Shown: positions 1 to 5,728 of the stretch, one piece after another | Numbering within the stretch: position 1 is the stretch's first letter | Layout: each line of letters begins with the position of its first letter | Source: Bauldia sp. | GTDB taxonomy: Bacteria > Pseudomonadota > Alphaproteobacteria > Rhizobiales > Kaistiaceae | Assembly: GCA_020442095.1 (NCBI GenBank) | Contig: JAGRKY010000146.1 | Span: 1 to 5,728 of the forward strand | Direction of reading: 5' to 3' | DNA: 5,728 nucleotides | Program-made: the position numbers and the translations under genes | The notes under the pieces: generated by a model | Database searches by the model: none | Seen by the model: the letters and a program-made list of their open reading frames with translations, nothing else | Told to the model about the DNA's origin: nothing

Positions 1-847
1 TCTGGCGGTCGAGGCGGGCGAAATGGTCGCGGAAGAAGGGGCGGACGACGGCCGACTTATAGCTCTCGAAGCGGCGCGCCATCATCGCCGCGGTCGAGCC
101 GGGAGGGATCGCGTCGTCGGCGAGGTCGAGGGGCGAGAAGGTCAGCGCCGGCGATCCGTCGAGGTCGCCCGGCATCAGGAAGCGTCCCGGCGGCAGCGTC
201 GACAGGCTGCCGCTCTCGGCGCGTGTCTTGCGAAGGTAGTCGGTGAAGGTCCCGGCAAGCCGCCGGGCGAGCGCCTCGTCCTCCGGCGCCTTCGGATCGA
301 CGGCGGCGAGCTGGCCGAGCCAGGCGGCCGCGGTGTCGCCGCGTTCGGGCGCGCGGGCGAAGGCCAGCGCCTCCCGCGACCAGGTGGCGAAGTCCTTCGA
401 GAGGAGGGGCAGGTCGAGCAGCCATTCGCCGGGGTAGTCGACGATGTCGATATGCATCCTGCCGCCGCCGATCGTCCGGGTCAGGAAGGAGGCGGATTCA
501 TAAGCGACCGTCAGGCGCAATTCGCTGATCTGGCGGGTGGAATCCGGCCAGACCCGGTCCTCGACGAGGGCCTCGACATGGCGCTCGTATTCGAAGCGCG
601 GCACGGCGTCGTCGGGTTGCGGCTCGAGACGGGCGCCGAGCACCCGGCCGCTGGAATAGGACCGGAACAGCGGCAGGCGGCCGCCATGGATCAGGTTGTG
701 GACGAGGGCCGAGATGAACACCGTCTTGCCGGCGCGTGCCAACCCCGTCACCCCGAGACGGATCGAGGGGACGTTGAAGCCGATGGTCCGCTCCGCGAGC
801 GTGGTCAGCGCCAGCCGGGTCTCGTCGGTGATCGTCGTCAGTGGCAA
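1..847 (-). CDS. ycjX: YcjX family (DUF463) P-loop NTPase, 3' end outside window
   Basis: This is the N-terminal 282 codons of a YcjX/DUF463 protein. The gene runs off the left edge; E. coli YcjX is about 465 residues, so roughly 180 should be missing. A Walker A motif GLARAGKT occupies residues 35-42, followed by FISALVHNL. The Walker B region is HIDIVDYPGEWLLDLPLL, with Asp at 137 and the family hallmark DYPGEW. The family is a predicted GTP/ATP-binding group linked to stress and envelope regulons and often encoded beside the membrane protein YcjF (TIGR01620). The molecular role is unsettled. The start is TTG at 847. It is the only ATG, GTG or TTG in this frame for over 300 bp upstream, and GGGAG lies 9 nt before it. 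The resulting N-terminus places the P-loop about 35 residues in, as expected. The gene follows the histidine phosphatase by 109 bp on the same strand, so cotranscription is possible. Confidence 0.93.
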   Translation of the reverse strand, partial: MPLTTITDETRLALTTLAERTIGFNVPSIRLGVTGLARAGKTVFISALVHNLIHGGRLPLFRSYSSGRVLGARLEPQPDDAVPRFEYERHVEALVEDRVWPDSTRQISELRLTVAYESASFLTRTIGGGRMHIDIVDYPGEWLLDLPLLSKDFATWSREALAFARAPERGDTAAAWLGQLAAVDPKAPEDEALARRLAGTFTDYLRKTRAESGSLSTLPPGRFLMPGDLDGSPALTFSPLDLADDAIPPGSTAAMMARRFESYKSAVVRPFFRDHFARLDRQ

Positions 848-956
848 CTTCGCTCGCTCCCGGGAACCCGGCTCGGACCACCGATGTATGCACTGGAACG
901 CCTGCCCGAAAGCCCGAACCGGCCGATTCCGCCGACTTCCGGCCGCCGCGGTCCGG
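848..956 (-). other. Intergenic spacer between phosphatase and ycjX
   Basis: This 109-bp spacer separates two genes on the same strand. I find no intrinsic terminator and no convincing -35/-10 pair, so read-through from the phosphatase gene is the simplest way to transcribe ycjX. It holds one GATTC (GANTC) site at 925-929 and the ycjX ribosome-binding site. The ycjX frame stays open through it but contains no usable start codon. Confidence 0.5.
857..861 (-). promoter_or_regulatory. Shine-Dalgarno GGGAG that decides the ycjX TTG start
   Basis: On the minus strand GGGAG stands 9 nt before the TTG at 847. No ATG or GTG occurs in this frame between the TTG and the nearest upstream stop at about 1163, so the site supports a rare TTG start. 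A short CCGGG/CCCGG inverted repeat (860-864 with 867-871) overlaps it and could partly hide the site in the RNA. Confidence 0.6.
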
Positions 957-1475
957 CTATCGCTCGAGTTCGCGGGGCTGGACGAAGGCCTTGAGGTGTC
1001 CTTCGCCCGGTGAAATTGCCGCCCAGCCGGTGCCCTCGAAGTCGATGACGGCAAGCGCCCCGGTCGGGTATTTCGTCGCGATTTCGGAAAGGAGGCCGGG
1101 CTCTCCCGTGCCCGACAGGGCGAGGGCGGCGCCGTGGGTCGCGGGGTTGTGGCCGATGACCATCAGGGTTCCGGCCGCGTCGCCCTTTGCCGCGATGACC
1201 CGCAGGTATTCGCCGGGCGTGCTCTCGTAGAGGCTGTCGACGAATTCGACGCGGTCGCCGTCGTCGAGATAGGGCTCGAGGGCGGCAAGCGTCTCGCGCG
1301 TCCGGCGGGCCGGCGAGCAGAGGATCCGGTCGGGCAGCATGCCGTCGTCGGCGATTGCTTTGGCGACGTCAGCCGCGGCGCGCTTGCCGCGCGGCGCAAG
1401 CGGCCGGTCGAAGTCCGTCAGGGTGGACGTCCCCCAGTCGGACTTGGCATGGCGGAGGAGGAGAAGCCGCGACAT
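957..1475 (-). CDS. SixA-like histidine phosphatase (phosphoglycerate-mutase fold)
   Basis: This is a complete 172-residue single-domain member of the histidine phosphatase superfamily, close in size to SixA (about 160). The N-terminal catalytic motif LLLLRHAKSDW carries Arg8 and the nucleophilic His9. The other pocket residues also look intact: Arg58 in CSPARRTRET, Glu84 in LYEST and His109 in VIGHNP. No signal peptide or membrane segment is visible, so it should be cytoplasmic. SixA of E. coli removes phosphate from phosphohistidine on HPt-type or PTS-related proteins; whether this enzyme acts on proteins or small molecules cannot be told from sequence. The start is ATG at 1475, with GGAG 9 nt upstream. 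It lies between a terminator for the gene before it and ycjX after it, suggesting a two-gene unit with ycjX. A gene name such as sixA would be an extrapolation. Confidence 0.9.
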   Translation of the reverse strand: MSRLLLLRHAKSDWGTSTLTDFDRPLAPRGKRAAADVAKAIADDGMLPDRILCSPARRTRETLAALEPYLDDGDRVEFVDSLYESTPGEYLRVIAAKGDAAGTLMVIGHNPATHGAALALSGTGEPGLLSEIATKYPTGALAVIDFEGTGWAAISPGEGHLKAFVQPRELER

Positions 1476-1506
1476 GGCAGAAACTCCGAATCATCACATT
1501 GCGGCG

Positions 1507-1512
1507 ATTCTA
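1507..1512 (-). promoter_or_regulatory. Candidate -10 element (TAGAAT) for the phosphatase gene
   Basis: On the minus strand TAGAAT matches the sigma-70 -10 consensus at five of six positions and sits 31 bp upstream of the ATG at 1475, just past the preceding terminator. No good -35 hexamer lies at 16-18 bp, so the call is weak. A GATTC (GANTC) site at 1506-1510 overlaps it, and a second (GAATC, 1488-1492) lies between it and the start codon. Confidence 0.35.
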
Positions 1513-1540
1513 CCCGGGATGGGTCACGGGTTGGTGTCGT

Positions 1541-1578
1541 GCAAAGAAAAACGCGCCCGCCGTGAGGGCGGGCGCGTT
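1541..1578 (-). terminator. Intrinsic terminator of the BA14K-like gene
   Basis: On the minus strand a 12-bp GC-rich stem (1567-1578 pairing with 1550-1561) closes a 5-nt loop. It runs straight into a T-rich tract (TTTT, then CTTT, read towards 1541). The hairpin starts 18 bp after the stop codon at 1597-1599. Stem strength, loop size and T-tract fit a classic Rho-independent terminator. On the plus strand no U-tract follows the hairpin, so it acts only on the minus strand. Confidence 0.9.
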
Positions 1579-1596
1579 ACAGCGTGGCCGTCGGGC

Positions 1597-2073
1597 TCAC
1601 GGAACCTGGCAGAGGTGGTATTCGCCGTCATAGCCCTTGTAGTAGCCGGTCGCCGGGTTGAACGAGCGGTACTTCTGGGAGCACATCTTCTTCCACTGCT
1701 TGGAGCCGACCGGCGGGGCACCGTAAGCCGCGGGCGCCGCCTTCTGGTTGATGCATTCCTGGTAGGCGCGGTCGTAGACGCGCGAGCGGTTGATGGCCCC
1801 GAGGCCGCCGCCGCCGAGGGCGCCGACCGCGGCACCGGTGCCGACGGAGCCCTTGCGACCACCGCCGAGGACGCCGCCGAGAACCGCGCCGCCGATGGCA
1901 CCCACCGCGGCGCCGCCGAGGATGTTACCGCCGGTTTCCTGGCGCGAGACGTCCTTGGCATACTGCTCGCAATAGGCCCGCGAATTTCCCGCGGATGCGC
2001 TGGTCACCCCGAAGCCGGTGAACCCGGTTCCGATCAGGCTGACCATTGCGATGGCCGTGACGAAAGATTTCAT
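1597..2073 (-). CDS. Secreted glycine-zipper protein with BA14K-like C-terminus
   Basis: This is a 158-residue exported protein. Residues 1-28 form a signal peptide (Lys3, hydrophobic core, cleavage expected after ASA). No lipobox cysteine is present at the cleavage point. Residues 48-96 are a glycine-zipper stretch rich in GGAAVGAIGGAVLGG-type repeats, as in Rick_17kDa_Anti-type envelope proteins; these usually insert into or associate with membranes. Residues 129-156 resemble the BA14K motif (MCSQKYRSFNPATGYYKGYDG, then a closing Cys). BA14K is a Brucella immunoreactive, lectin-like family common in Hyphomicrobiales. The mature protein has four cysteines (35, 107, 131, 155), enough for two periplasmic disulfides. 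The start is ATG at 2073, with AAGGAG 7 nt upstream. It is a monocistronic-looking unit with its own terminator. The exact function is unknown; an envelope or surface role is inferred. Confidence 0.85.
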   Translation of the reverse strand: MKSFVTAIAMVSLIGTGFTGFGVTSASAGNSRAYCEQYAKDVSRQETGGNILGGAAVGAIGGAVLGGVLGGGRKGSVGTGAAVGALGGGGLGAINRSRVYDRAYQECINQKAAPAAYGAPPVGSKQWKKMCSQKYRSFNPATGYYKGYDGEYHLCQVP

Positions 2074-2258
2074 TCCTTGGCTCCTTCACGAATCAATCGA
2101 CGCCCTGCAGGGCTGCCCAGGCCCGGCACGTCGGTTTATTCAAGCCACCCTCATGCGCCGATAGATGACGCAAAGATCGTTTCCTGGCAACCCAAACCGA
2201 TTCCGGCTTCCGGTTCGTTCCATATCGATGAAGTCGGGCGGTTCTGCGACAGCGGGGA
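2074..2258 (-). other. Leader/intergenic region of the BA14K-like gene
   Basis: These 185 bp separate the dksA stop from the BA14K-like start. No strong sigma-70 promoter and no U-tract terminator for dksA is visible. The region contains a perfect 12-bp palindrome, GCCCTGCAGGGC (2102-2113), 28 bp before the ATG. It also holds two GANTC sites (2090-2094 and 2199-2203) and a short CCGG-AAG-CCGG dyad near 2202-2212. Transcription may read through from dksA or start at a promoter I cannot identify. Confidence 0.4.
2102..2113. repeat. Perfect 12-bp palindrome upstream of the BA14K-like gene
   Basis: GCCCTGCAGGGC is fully self-complementary and lies 28 bp upstream of the ATG at 2073. It has no central loop, so a dimeric protein-binding site is a better guess than an RNA hairpin. 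A chance occurrence in GC-rich DNA is also possible. Confidence 0.4.
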
Positions 2259-2687
<429 letters not shown>

Positions 2688-2720
2688 GGATTACCTCTGC
2701 TCGGCTGCGTCGCGCGGCGG

Positions 2721-2749
2721 AATATAGCGATGGCACCGGACGTCGACAA
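2721..2749 (-). promoter_or_regulatory. Sigma-70-type promoter of dksA
   Basis: On the minus strand a -35 of TTGTCG (2744-2749) is followed after exactly 17 bp by a -10 of TATATT (2721-2726). The -10 ends 33 bp before the ATG at 2687, giving a predicted leader of roughly 25-28 nt that contains the AGAGG ribosome-binding site. Spacing and hexamers are good for a housekeeping promoter, so dksA need not depend on the upstream FliO-domain gene. Confidence 0.75.
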
Positions 2750-2786
2750 CAGTCCGGTTGACGACGTTTCGATGACGATTTCGCGA

Positions 2787-2810
2787 GGCGTTTCAACGCC
2801 AAAAATGGCG
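2787..2810. repeat. Two overlapping, mutually exclusive inverted repeats
   Basis: GGCGT-TTCA-ACGCC (2787-2800) and CGCC-AAAAAT-GGCG (2797-2810) share the central CGCC, so only one hairpin can form at a time. They lie 29 bp past the FliO-domain gene's stop and about 38 bp upstream of the dksA -35. No U-tract follows either hairpin on either strand, so this is not a standard intrinsic terminator. It could be a weak or factor-assisted terminator, or a protein site. Confidence 0.4.
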
Positions 2811-2838
2811 GGAGAATGACGTATTTGTCTGACTCTGT

Positions 2839-4029
2839 TCAGCCGGAGCCGGTGCTTGAAATCTGCCCGAGCAAGCGGGCCATGTCCTTTTCGAGGCTGG
2901 TCACGGCGTCGTCGCCGTCGTCCGTGTGCCGGGGCGCGGGCGGTGGCGGTCGCTTCGGTTCCTCGCCGGGGGGCGGGGGCATGGTCTCCCTGGCGGCATG
3001 TCCCGGGATCGGATGACCGGCATTCGCCGGCGGCGCGAAGGCGCTCTTCCGATGCGGCGCCTCGACTTCGGCGACCAGGACGTCATGCGCCTCGATTTCC
3101 TCGACCTCTTCGACCTCGTCGATTCCGCCTTCGTCGGAGGGAAGCGGGCGGACGACCGGCAGCGGCGACAATCCGGCGGCCGGTGATTCGGGCTGGAACG
3201 GCGTGGCGTGACGCGCCGGGGGAGCGGGGGGCGTGGCGGCGGCCCGCCTCGGCTCGTAGGGCAGCGATTCGGGTTCGTCCAACTCGTCGAGGAAGGACGC
3301 GGGGGGCGCGGGCGGGCGATGCGGGGCAGTCGGCGGAGCAACCATCTTCGGTTCCTCGCGGTGATGCCGTTCTCCGGTGTGGCGGATCGCGGCGTGCCGG
3401 GGTTCCGGCTGACGGGGCTCCGGCTGATGGTCCTCGTCCTGATGGCGTTCGGGCGGCCGGGTCTCCGCGTGCCGCGTTTCTGGCTGTCGGGTCTCTGCCT
3501 GCCGGGTCTCCATCTGCCCGGTCTGGGCACGGCGGGGCGGGAAGGGGATTGGCTCCTCGACGGCGTCCGGTTCCGCCGGGGCGTGGCTTCGCAGGGCGCG
3601 GGCGCGAAGCGCCGCGATGGCGGCGGTCCCCCGGAGATTCGGCGGCGGCGGTGGCGCGGGCTGCGGGGCGCCGACTGCCGGTTGGGCAGGCGGCCGGTCG
3701 CCGGTGGCCTGTCCGGGGCGGGGGGCGACGCGCGTGCGGGTGATCGTCGGCTCGACGACGATGTCGCTCGGTCCGCCGATCAGCAGCAGGTGCTCGACAT
3801 TGTCGCGACGGACGAGAACGAGGCGCCGGCGCTTGTCGACCGTCAGCGCATCGATGACGGCAAGCCGCGGCAGCCGCCCGCGTCCGGCGACATTGATCCC
3901 GCTTCCGGTGTAGCGCCGCCCGAGCCAAACGGCCCCGCCCACCAGACCGAGAATGATCAGGAAGGTGACGACATACTGGACGACGACGGCGCCATCCGGG
4001 CCGAATATGGAAACAAGTGCCTCACGCAT
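2839..4029 (-). CDS. FliO-domain membrane protein with long disordered Pro-rich tail
   Basis: This 396-residue protein has a short N-terminal segment and one transmembrane helix (about 16-37, VVTFLIILGLVGGAVWLG). A FliO-like cytoplasmic domain follows (about 45-97), with GRLPRLAVIDALTVDKRRRLVLVRRDNVEHLLLIGGPSDIV-type spacing: basic strand, then a hydrophobic LLLIGG turn. FliO assists assembly of the flagellar export gate. The remaining 300 residues are low-complexity Pro/Arg/Glu/Ala sequence, much longer than in enterobacterial FliO (about 120 residues). The tail holds a degenerate pentapeptide array (173-212), an acidic stretch (EVEEVEEIEAHD, 305-316) and a short amphipathic C-terminus (SLEKDMARLLGQISS). 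The start is ATG at 4029, with AGGGAG 6 nt upstream. No other flagellar gene is in the window; the neighbours are divergent cckA and downstream dksA. A flagellar role is therefore likely but unproven, and fliO is not assigned as the name. Confidence 0.8.
   Translation of the reverse strand: MREALVSIFGPDGAVVVQYVVTFLIILGLVGGAVWLGRRYTGSGINVAGRGRLPRLAVIDALTVDKRRRLVLVRRDNVEHLLLIGGPSDIVVEPTITRTRVAPRPGQATGDRPPAQPAVGAPQPAPPPPPNLRGTAAIAALRARALRSHAPAEPDAVEEPIPFPPRRAQTGQMETRQAETRQPETRHAETRPPERHQDEDHQPEPRQPEPRHAAIRHTGERHHREEPKMVAPPTAPHRPPAPPASFLDELDEPESLPYEPRRAAATPPAPPARHATPFQPESPAAGLSPLPVVRPLPSDEGGIDEVEEVEEIEAHDVLVAEVEAPHRKSAFAPPANAGHPIPGHAARETMPPPPGEEPKRPPPPAPRHTDDGDDAVTSLEKDMARLLGQISSTGSG
3394..3513 (-). 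repeat. 15-bp coding repeats giving degenerate pentapeptides
   Basis: Within the tail of the FliO-domain gene, residues 173-212 read as eight consecutive pentapeptides. The units are METRQ, AETRQ, PETRH, AETRP, PERHQ, DEDHQ, PEPRQ and PEPRH. The DNA shows the matching 15-bp period (plus-strand cores such as GGGTCTC and TGCCG recur). Copies nearest 3513 are best preserved and they decay towards 3394. This pattern suggests expansion by slippage, so copy number may differ between strains. Confidence 0.75.
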
Positions 4030-4262
4030 TTTACGCTCCCTGACCCCGCCAGCGGTGGATGACCTTGCTCATTTCTGTCGCGATCGGCACATTCGTCGCT
4101 GGCGAATCATCGGAAATACCAGTCTTTTCAAGGTGACGCGGCCAATGCAAGACCCGAAGGCGTCGACGATTGCGGGTTTTGCCCGGAGTTTTGCTGGATT
4201 CCACCGGGATATGGCCGGTTTGCGGCGGACCTGAGACTGACGAAGGGGGCAAGCGTTCCGGC
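4030..4262. other. Divergent intergenic region between the FliO-domain gene and cckA
   Basis: These 233 bp carry the start signals of both divergent genes. For the minus strand a TTGAAA hexamer (about 4125-4130) resembles a -35, but no good -10 follows at 16-18 bp. On the plus strand I find no convincing sigma-70 pair. No TTAA-type CtrA half-site is present. Two GANTC sites occur, at 4104-4108 and 4197-4201. No credible small gene is seen; open frames here are extensions or shadows of neighbouring genes. Confidence 0.45.
4243..4249 (+). promoter_or_regulatory. Purine-rich ribosome-binding site of cckA
   Basis: AAGGGGG ends 13 nt before the ATG at 4263, which is further away than usual. No ATG or GTG lies in frame upstream within about 70 bp (a TTG at 4191 is in frame but lacks support). 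The next residues after ATG fit a cytoplasmic N-terminus before the first membrane helix, so 4263 remains the best start. Confidence 0.5.
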
Positions 4263-5728
4263 ATGAACGAACGGGCAAAGGAAGCCGTTCGCGCCGACCC
4301 GGTCATCGATCGGTCCACCGGCATCAGCGCCACGGGGCGTCTCATCGTCCTGGCTTTCGGCGTGGTCGGGCTGGCGATCGGCTTTGCCCTGATCGAGCGC
4401 CAGCGGGCGGAGCCCCTGCTTCTCGGATTGCTCGCCGTCCTTGCGATCATCGGCGTCGCCGGCCTGTTCGCCGCCGCCATCGGCCTCATCCGCTTCGCCA
4501 GCCGCGGCCAGCGGTTCGACGTCACCCGCAACTTTCTCGATACCAAGAAAGACGGCGTGGTGATCACCGATGCGTCGAACCGCATCCTCTATGCCAACCG
4601 CGCCTATGCGGATCTCATCGGGGTGGCGGAGGCCCGCGACGTCCGCGGCGTCGACGGCGTCTTCGCCGGGCAGAGCGCGGGCGCCGAGGCGGTCCACCGG
4701 ATATCGCTGCAGCTCCGGGACGGCGAGGCGGGCGAGGAGGAAGTCCGCATGCCGGGACCGCTTTCCCGCCAGGGACGGACCGGGGAGGCCCACTGGTACC
4801 GGATCGAGGCCCGGCCCTTGACGCCGGCGGCCGGACCGAAGTCGCTCGTCGCCTGGACGGTCTCCGACATCTCGGGCGAGCGCGCCCGCCAGGAGACCAT
4901 CTTCCAGGAATTGCAGCACGCGATCGACTATCTCGACCACGCCCCGGCCGGCTTCTTCTCGGCCGAGCCGGACGGCCGGATCGTCTATATCAACGCGACG
5001 CTCGCCGAATGGCTCGGCATGGACATCGCCCGCTTCGAGGCGGGTTCGCTGACGCTCGCCGATATCGTCAGGGGCGACAGCATCGCGCTGCTCAACGGCG
5101 TGCTGACCGAGCCGGGGCATTCCCGCACCGACATCATCGACCTCGACCTCGTCAAGCGCGACGGGCGGAGCCTGCCGGTGAGGCTGCTCCACCGGGTCCC
5201 GGTCACCGCCGACGGCGCGCCGGGGGCGACGCGCACCATCGTGCTCAACCGCAGCCCCGGCGAGGAGATTTCCGAGGCCTCGGAAGCGCTGCGCGCCTCG
5301 GAGGTCCGCTTCGCCAGGTTCTTCAATTCCGCCCCGATCGCGATCGCCGCGATCGGCAGGGACGGCTTCATCGGCCGCCGCAACGCGGCGTTCATCAGGC
5401 TGTTCGGCGTCGGCGTCGACGACGGCGGCGCGAAGAAGCGCAAGCTCGTCGACCTCGTGACCGAGAGCGACCGGCCGGCGATCGCCGCGGCGCTCGACTC
5501 GGTCAAGCAGGGATCGACCGAGATACCGCCGATCGACGCGAGCCTCGTCGGAGACGGCGAACGCGGCGCCCGCTTCTACATCAATCCGGTCGCCGATGGC
5601 GGCGACGACGAGGAAGCGGTGATCGTCAACGCCATCGACATCACCCAGCAGCGGGTGCTCGAGCAGCAATTCGCCCAGAGCCAGAAGATGGAGACCGTCG
5701 GCAAGCTCGCCGGCGGCATCGCCCACGA
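4263..5728 (+). CDS. cckA: CckA hybrid sensor histidine kinase/phosphatase, 3' part outside window
   Basis: The first 488 codons of CckA are present; the frame is open to the right edge. CckA phosphorylates or dephosphorylates the CtrA/CpdR branch through the phosphotransferase ChpT and controls cell-cycle progression. Visible parts are two membrane helices (about 27-44 and 52-76) with a tiny loop between them. Three PAS-like sensor segments follow at about 88-204 ([19 protein letters not shown]), 215-335 ([20 protein letters not shown]) and 345-462 ([15 protein letters not shown]). The start of the HisKA dimerisation helix is [17 protein letters not shown]. Its phosphoacceptor His488 is the last complete codon. 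The catalytic ATPase and receiver domains are expected beyond the edge. Caulobacter CckA (691 residues, His322) has two PAS domains, so this protein has about 166 extra residues before the histidine, fitting one more PAS. The gene is transcribed away from the FliO-domain gene. Confidence 0.93.
   Translation, partial: MNERAKEAVRADPVIDRSTGISATGRLIVLAFGVVGLAIGFALIERQRAEPLLLGLLAVLAIIGVAGLFAAAIGLIRFASRGQRFDVTRNFLDTKKDGVVITDASNRILYANRAYADLIGVAEARDVRGVDGVFAGQSAGAEAVHRISLQLRDGEAGEEEVRMPGPLSRQGRTGEAHWYRIEARPLTPAAGPKSLVAWTVSDISGERARQETIFQELQHAIDYLDHAPAGFFSAEPDGRIVYINATLAEWLGMDIARFEAGSLTLADIVRGDSIALLNGVLTEPGHSRTDIIDLDLVKRDGRSLPVRLLHRVPVTADGAPGATRTIVLNRSPGEEISEASEALRASEVRFARFFNSAPIAIAAIGRDGFIGRRNAAFIRLFGVGVDDGGAKKRKLVDLVTESDRPAIAAALDSVKQGSTEIPPIDASLVGDGERGARFYINPVADGGDDEEAVIVNAIDITQQRVLEQQFAQSQKMETVGKLAGGIAH

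Noticed and set aside
23..994. Open frame of 323 codons on the plus strand opposite ycjX
   Set aside because: The minus strand gives an unmistakable YcjX protein with Walker A and DYPGEW motifs. The plus-strand product is low-complexity Arg/Gly/Ala sequence typical of GC-rich shadows.
2195..2215. Dyad AACCG/CGGTT with inner CCGG-AAG-CCGG as a dksA terminator
   Set aside because: The stems are short, the pairing is interrupted and no T-tract follows on the minus strand.
2195..2221. Possible general-stress (EcfG-type) promoter upstream of the BA14K-like gene: GGAAC, 17 bp, CGGTT on the minus strand
   Set aside because: The expected second element is CGTT; here an extra G breaks it, and the site would leave a leader over 110 nt. 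It is too weak to annotate without expression data.
3208..4062. Open frames on the plus strand, and in other minus frames, across the FliO-domain gene
   Set aside because: The gene's low-complexity tail leaves several frames open. Only the 4029-2839 frame has a ribosome-binding site, a membrane helix and a recognisable domain.
4173..4185. CGGG-TTTTG-CCCG dyad upstream of cckA
   Set aside because: The stem is only 4 bp and is likely chance in GC-rich DNA.
3953..4234. Plus-strand 93-codon frame in the cckA upstream region
   Set aside because: It starts inside the FliO-domain gene on the opposite strand, has no ribosome-binding site that I can see and no recognisable features.
4128..5726. Long open frame of 532 codons on the minus strand opposite cckA
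   Set aside because: Its translation is Asp/Arg/Gly-rich without recognisable domains, and it mirrors the codon pattern of the plus-strand CckA frame, whose PAS and HisKA motifs are clear. It is a high-GC antisense shadow.

Overview
The window is GC-rich DNA that reads as an alphaproteobacterium, most likely of the order Hyphomicrobiales (Rhizobiales). The pointers are a CckA-type hybrid kinase, a BA14K-like secreted protein, a DksA that keeps only one of the four zinc-finger cysteines, and a FliO-domain protein next to cckA. I see no tRNA, rRNA, CRISPR array, insertion sequence or phage gene. The gene order looks like ordinary chromosomal core DNA.

Layout: five genes lie on the minus strand. 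In transcription order they are a FliO-domain membrane protein (4029-2839), dksA (2687-2259), a small secreted glycine-zipper/BA14K-like protein (2073-1597, followed by a clear intrinsic terminator at 1550-1578), a SixA-like histidine phosphatase (1475-957), and the 5' part of ycjX (847 to the left edge, TTG start). A sixth gene, cckA, runs divergently on the plus strand from 4263 off the right edge. The window stops exactly at its phosphoacceptor histidine (residue 488). The five intergenic gaps are 109 to 233 bp, so no stretch over 300 bp lacks a gene.

Transcription: dksA has a good sigma-70-type promoter of its own (TTGTCG, 17 bp, TATATT). The BA14K-like gene has a private terminator, so the phosphatase/ycjX pair probably starts from a separate promoter. 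A candidate -10 (TAGAAT) lies 31 bp upstream of the phosphatase. Most genes have recognisable Shine-Dalgarno sequences.

Biology: CckA controls the CtrA cell-cycle regulator by phosphorelay. FliO-domain proteins assist flagellar export-gate assembly. DksA works with ppGpp on RNA polymerase. SixA-like enzymes remove phosphate from histidine. YcjX is a stress-linked P-loop protein. The window therefore groups cell-cycle, envelope/motility and stress functions, but nothing here proves they form one pathway. No wholly new system is evident. The points most worth a second look are the FliO-domain protein with its long repeat-bearing tail, the concentration of GANTC (CcrM-type) sites in the intergenic gaps, and the position of a phosphohistidine phosphatase near cckA.
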